Assembly (NCBI GenBank): GCA_002900535.1
Contig: MUGC01000042.1
Span: 1-8,213, forward strand
Reading direction: 5' to 3'
Source of the DNA: Thermoplasmata archaeon M9B1D
GTDB lineage: Archaea; Thermoplasmatota; E2; DHVEG-1
Length of the DNA stretch: 8,213 nt
In this document: positions 5,937 to 8,213 of the stretch, one piece after another
How the letters are laid out: each line of letters begins with the position of its first letter
Position numbering within the stretch: the first letter of the stretch is position 1
Made by a program: the position numbers and the translations under genes
The notes under the pieces: model-generated
Told to the model about the DNA's origin: nothing
What the model saw: only the letters and a program-made list of their open reading frames with translations
Database searches by the model: none

Positions 5937-5948
5937 TCACCTCCCACC
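5937..5948 (-). promoter_or_regulatory. Very strong Shine-Dalgarno site for the DUF3303-like gene
   Basis: On the minus strand this reads GGTGGGAGGTGA, containing the full GGAGGTGA complement to the archaeal 16S rRNA end, with only 3 nt before the ATG. It is the best ribosome-binding site in the window and fixes the start at 5933. Confidence 0.8.
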
Positions 5949-5986
5949 ATGATTTATCGATTAATGATATATTAGATTTGTGATAA

Positions 5987-5996
5987 TTTTAAAAAA
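5987..5996 (-). promoter_or_regulatory. Candidate TATA box for the DUF3303-like gene
   Basis: On the minus strand this is a TTTTTAAAAT-like element. It predicts transcription starting near 5964-5966 and a leader of about 30 nt that includes the Shine-Dalgarno site. A nearer AT-rich stretch (about 5964-5972) would cut that site off, so it is less likely. Confidence 0.3.
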
Positions 5997-6057
5997 ATAT
6001 TTCCATTCTGATGTGTTAATATAATATTTGCCAAGTAATAACGCAATAAATGTTAAG

Positions 6058-6070
6058 AAATATTAAGTAT
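6058..6070 (+). repeat. Left copy of a 13 bp inverted repeat flanking the oxidoreductase gene
   Basis: AAATATTAAGTAT occurs here on the plus strand and on the minus strand at 6901-6913. It partly overlaps the perfect palindrome AAGTATACTT (6065-6074). The sequence is AT-rich and the match could be chance. Confidence 0.4.
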
Positions 6071-6091
6071 ACTTCTGGTTATATAATTTAA

Positions 6092-6096
6092 GTGAT
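6092..6096 (+). promoter_or_regulatory. Ribosome-binding site for the flavodoxin-like oxidoreductase
   Basis: GTGAT lies 5 nt before the ATG at 6102 and matches part of the GGTGAT core. A nearby TTATATAA (6079-6086) sits only about 19 bp from the ATG, too close for a TATA box unless translation starts elsewhere. The true promoter is probably further upstream and I cannot place it. Confidence 0.4.
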
Positions 6097-6101
6097 AAAT
6101 T

Positions 6102-6788
6102 ATGAAAGTATCGGCATTTAATGGAAGTCCCAGGATGGACAAGGGTAATACAGCTCTAATACTGAATCCTTTTCTTGAGGGAATGAAGGAAGCAGGAGCA
6201 GAGGTAGAACTCATCTACACAAGAAAACTTAATATTAAACCATGTACAGGTGAGCTTCTTTGCTGGGGTAAGAACCCTGGCAAGTGTCATATTTCAGATG
6301 ATATGCAATTTCTTTACCCTAAGTTATGCGATACCAATATTTTTGTATTAGCTACACCAGTCTATGTACCACTACCGGGTATGATACAAAATCTCATTAA
6401 TAGGCTGGTTCCACTAATGAATCCTGTTCTTGAAATGAGGAATGACCGTACACGTGCTAGATTTCGTCAAAATGTTAAGATACGTAAAATTGTGCTTGTA
6501 TCATCATGTGGTTGGTGGGAGAAAGGAAACTTTGGAACGGTACTTCGCATTGCTGAGGAGTTAGCAGAGGATGTAAGTGTCGAATTTGCAGGAGGAATTC
6601 TTCGTCCTCATGCAGAGTATTTGAGAGAAGAGAATGAAAAGACAAGAGAAGTTCTAAAAGCAGCTAAGGAAGCAGGTTATCAGCTAGTAAAAGAGGGCAG
6701 AATGTCTCCAGAGCTTCTAAATATTGTTAGTTGTGAATTAATATCTCTTGAAAAATATATGGAAGCCAACAATCAGATTCATAAATAG
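6102..6788 (+). CDS. Flavodoxin-fold NAD(P)H-dependent FMN oxidoreductase
   Basis: 228 residues, cytoplasmic. The N-terminus MKVSAFNGSPRMDKGNTALI is the FMN phosphate-binding loop (NGSPRxxxGNT, about 7-17) of the NADPH-dependent FMN reductase/iron-sulfur flavoprotein superfamily. ATPVYVPLPGMIQNLINRL (84-102) is the second FMN-contact region, and SSCGWW (134-139) lies in the third strand. Relatives often carry a compact CxxCxxC...C cluster-binding motif after strand 2. Here it is C48, E51, C54, C62, so one cysteine is replaced and a 4Fe-4S cluster like that of methanogen Isf is doubtful. The physiological electron partner is unknown. By hand count, lines 6121-6300 have 76 GC of 180, about 42 percent, compared with about 23 percent in the regulator gene, which hints at a different origin. 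It is divergent from the DUF3303-like gene and followed by a T-rich terminator. Confidence 0.85.
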   Translation: MKVSAFNGSPRMDKGNTALILNPFLEGMKEAGAEVELIYTRKLNIKPCTGELLCWGKNPGKCHISDDMQFLYPKLCDTNIFVLATPVYVPLPGMIQNLINRLVPLMNPVLEMRNDRTRARFRQNVKIRKIVLVSSCGWWEKGNFGTVLRIAEELAEDVSVEFAGGILRPHAEYLREENEKTREVLKAAKEAGYQLVKEGRMSPELLNIVSCELISLEKYMEANNQIHK

Positions 6789-6800
6789 GTACTATAAACT

Positions 6801-6839
6801 CTCTTTTTACATTTTGTTGTTTTCGCAAGTTCTTTTTTT
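6801..6839 (+). terminator. T-rich terminator region after the oxidoreductase gene
   Basis: Two thymine runs (about 6804-6808 and 6833-6839) separated by more T-rich sequence start 13 bp past the stop codon. This fits archaeal oligo-T termination; no strong hairpin is seen. Confidence 0.5.
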
Positions 6840-6846
6840 AAATTTG

Positions 6847-6858
6847 TTACATATGTAA
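6847..6858. promoter_or_regulatory. Candidate operator palindrome upstream of the secreted PKD gene
   Basis: TTACATATGTAA is a perfect 12 bp palindrome ending 9 bp before the TATA box at 6868. That is where archaeal activators or repressors often bind. About three 12 bp palindromes would be expected by chance in the window, so the support is mainly positional. Confidence 0.35.
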
Positions 6859-6867
6859 TAATTAATA

Positions 6868-6876
6868 TTTAATATA
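6868..6876 (+). promoter_or_regulatory. TATA box for the secreted PKD protein gene
   Basis: TTTAATATA would place the transcription start near 6898 and give a leader of about 37 nt containing the G-rich TGGGGGA ribosome-binding site before the ATG at 6935. Confidence 0.45.
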
Positions 6877-6900
6877 AGATAACTCATTCAATATTGTAGG

Positions 6901-6913
6901 ATACTTAATATTT
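6901..6913 (-). repeat. Right copy of the 13 bp inverted repeat flanking the oxidoreductase gene
   Basis: The plus strand reads ATACTTAATATTT, the exact reverse complement of 6058-6070. It lies in the 5' leader of the PKD protein gene. No flanking target duplication is seen at either copy. Confidence 0.4.
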
Positions 6914-6934
6914 TTCTACATGTGGGGGAAAAAA

Positions 6935-8213
6935 ATGAAAAAAAAGAGTGTTATAGCGTATATATTAATGCTGATGATTATAACTGCACTATTACCAACA
7001 TCTGGAATAATTGAAGGTGATGAAAATAATTATTTTAAATATCCACAAACTTCTAATTTGCCAGATGATTTTGAATTAATAGGATACTCGATTAGCAATG
7101 ATACTTGGAATGATAACTACAAGCTTGAAATAAATAATGATGGATTATCAAAATATTATTGCATGTACCATGAAGATAGAGAACAATTAAAGTGGACATT
7201 GGTCAACGAATTTACTATTTCAGCAGATGTAATGGATGAGATATGGAATGAAATACTAGATAATGATTTTTTTAGCTTAGATGAGTTATATGAATCTCCT
7301 GTATCTGAATCAGGTGGAGATTATGCTAGATTAACAATAACAGGTAACGGACAAACACATGATGTAAAAACAGTAAATATCGTTGTACCAAAATTTGATC
7401 GTATTATTCTTAAAATCAATATGTTAACACCTGAAGATAGTAATCTAATATATAATGCCTTATTTAAGTATAAGTCTAACAGCTGTCCTTTTAAACCTGA
7501 TAAACCCTCAGGTGAAACAAATGGGGAAAAGGGTAATGAATATGAATATTCTACGAGTTGCATAGATCCTGAATTCAATAAAGTGTGGTATCTTTTTGAC
7601 TGGGGTGACGGTACAGATAGTGGTTGGATTGGTCCTTATAACTATGGGGAAGAAGCATCAGCTAAACATACTTGGAGTTCAAAAGGGACATATAATGTAA
7701 AGGTGAAAGCAAGAGATGAATTTGAAGCAGAAAGCGTATGGTCTGATCCATTAGCAGTTAGTATGCCTAAAATTAAACAAAAAGATGATACAATTCTCTT
7801 AAAGATAATCGAATGGTTTCGCTCAAATGATTTTCAAACAGGCATCCTTTCATTGAGATCATTTATTTTAAATTATTTATTAGAGGAAAAAACTATAAAT
7901 AGCCTCCATCAGAGTAAAGTTGAGCAATCTCTGTGGATAACTAATCCTGTGGGGAATGTAGCTACTGCATGGTTTCAAAATGGGAGTTTTACAAAAGTAG
8001 AAATCGAAGGATGTAATATTACTGTTAATCTATATATTGAAATTTTTGGAAGTGGAACTACAGCACAAGGTGGAACTGTTAGCGCTAGTGATATTGAATC
8101 GAGTATCGAAGACTTTTGGAATAGAAAAAATGGGGAAGGTAACTGGTATATCCGCTGTAAAGAAAAGGATCATGATTGTAATAATACAGAACCTGGTTGT
8201 AAGGTCACTTTTG
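6935..8213 (+). CDS. Secreted PKD-domain protein, 3' end outside the window
   Basis: The frame is open from the ATG at 6935 to the window edge, 426 codons with no stop. The G-rich TGGGGGA lies 5-6 nt before this ATG. An in-frame ATG at 6920 would add MWGKK but would place the G-run inside the gene. Residues 1-24 are a signal peptide (KKK, then a hydrophobic stretch to about 22). Residues 45-178 form a mixed alpha/beta domain I do not recognise with certainty. Residues 187-278 are a PKD immunoglobulin-like domain: a DWGDGT core at 222-227, SGWIGPYNYGE, HTW, GTYNVKVKARDEF and ESVWSDPL. This style is common in surface proteins of uncultured Thermoplasmata. Residues 285-315 are helical, and 350-426 form a beta-rich region with C360, C408, C415 and C422 whose fold and activity cannot be judged because the end is missing. 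It is probably exported and cell-surface or extracellular. Confidence 0.85.
   Translation, partial: MKKKSVIAYILMLMIITALLPTSGIIEGDENNYFKYPQTSNLPDDFELIGYSISNDTWNDNYKLEINNDGLSKYYCMYHEDREQLKWTLVNEFTISADVMDEIWNEILDNDFFSLDELYESPVSESGGDYARLTITGNGQTHDVKTVNIVVPKFDRIILKINMLTPEDSNLIYNALFKYKSNSCPFKPDKPSGETNGEKGNEYEYSTSCIDPEFNKVWYLFDWGDGTDSGWIGPYNYGEEASAKHTWSSKGTYNVKVKARDEFEAESVWSDPLAVSMPKIKQKDDTILLKIIEWFRSNDFQTGILSLRSFILNYLLEEKTINSLHQSKVEQSLWITNPVGNVATAWFQNGSFTKVEIEGCNITVNLYIEIFGSGTTAQGGTVSASDIESSIEDFWNRKNGEGNWYIRCKEKDHDCNNTEPGCKVTF

Noticed and set aside
6102..6788. Iron-sulfur flavoprotein (Isf) with a complete cluster motif
   Set aside because: The compact cysteine motif is incomplete (Glu51 in place of Cys), so I kept the broader FMN oxidoreductase call.
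7321..7578. 85-residue minus-strand open frame
   Set aside because: It lies antisense to the PKD protein gene, whose frame is open and has a clear domain match there.

Overview
The window looks like a low-GC archaeal chromosome segment, most likely from a Thermoplasmata-type euryarchaeon. Supporting signs are a Hef/XPF-type nuclease C-terminus, a UPF0147 protein, an archaeal-style endonuclease IV followed by 6-phospho-3-hexuloisomerase, a Bat-type (HTH_10) regulator, TATA-box promoters about 26 bp before likely transcription starts, T-rich terminators, and a secreted protein with a PKD domain of the style common in uncultured Thermoplasmata. The lineage is an inference from gene content; no rRNA or tRNA is present to test it.

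Left part (1-2248, plus strand): the 3' end of a Hef-like structure-specific nuclease, a small UPF0147 protein, and a two-gene unit in which endonuclease IV and a SIS-domain hexuloisomerase (hxlB) overlap by ATGA. This is a housekeeping block of DNA repair plus ribulose-phosphate metabolism. The endonuclease has glycine where a zinc-ligand aspartate is expected.

Middle part (2253-5662): a minus-strand SemiSWEET sugar transporter, then, reading right to left, a three-gene ABC-2 exporter operon (ATPase 4871-4017, permease 4020-3295, permease 3289-2558). Its best resemblance is to drug/fluoroquinolone-type exporters. A Bat-type HTH regulator (5012-5662) is divergently transcribed from the ATPase gene across a 140 bp promoter region. 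Its mRNA appears to be leaderless, and a perfect 10 bp palindrome lies next to its TATA box. The layout suggests a local regulator controlling an exporter.

Right part (5688-8213): a small DUF3303-like protein on the minus strand with an almost ideal Shine-Dalgarno sequence, a flavodoxin-fold NAD(P)H:FMN oxidoreductase with visibly higher GC than the regulator gene, and the first 426 codons of a secreted protein. That protein has a signal peptide, an N-terminal domain, a PKD domain and a cysteine-bearing C-terminal region that runs off the window. A 13 bp inverted repeat flanks the oxidoreductase gene.

I see no CRISPR array, insertion sequence, tRNA or rRNA, and no gene-free stretch longer than 168 bp. 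I found no clear new defence or mobile system. The most useful leads are the altered endonuclease IV metal site, the exporter-regulator pair with its candidate operators, and the unfinished secreted PKD protein.
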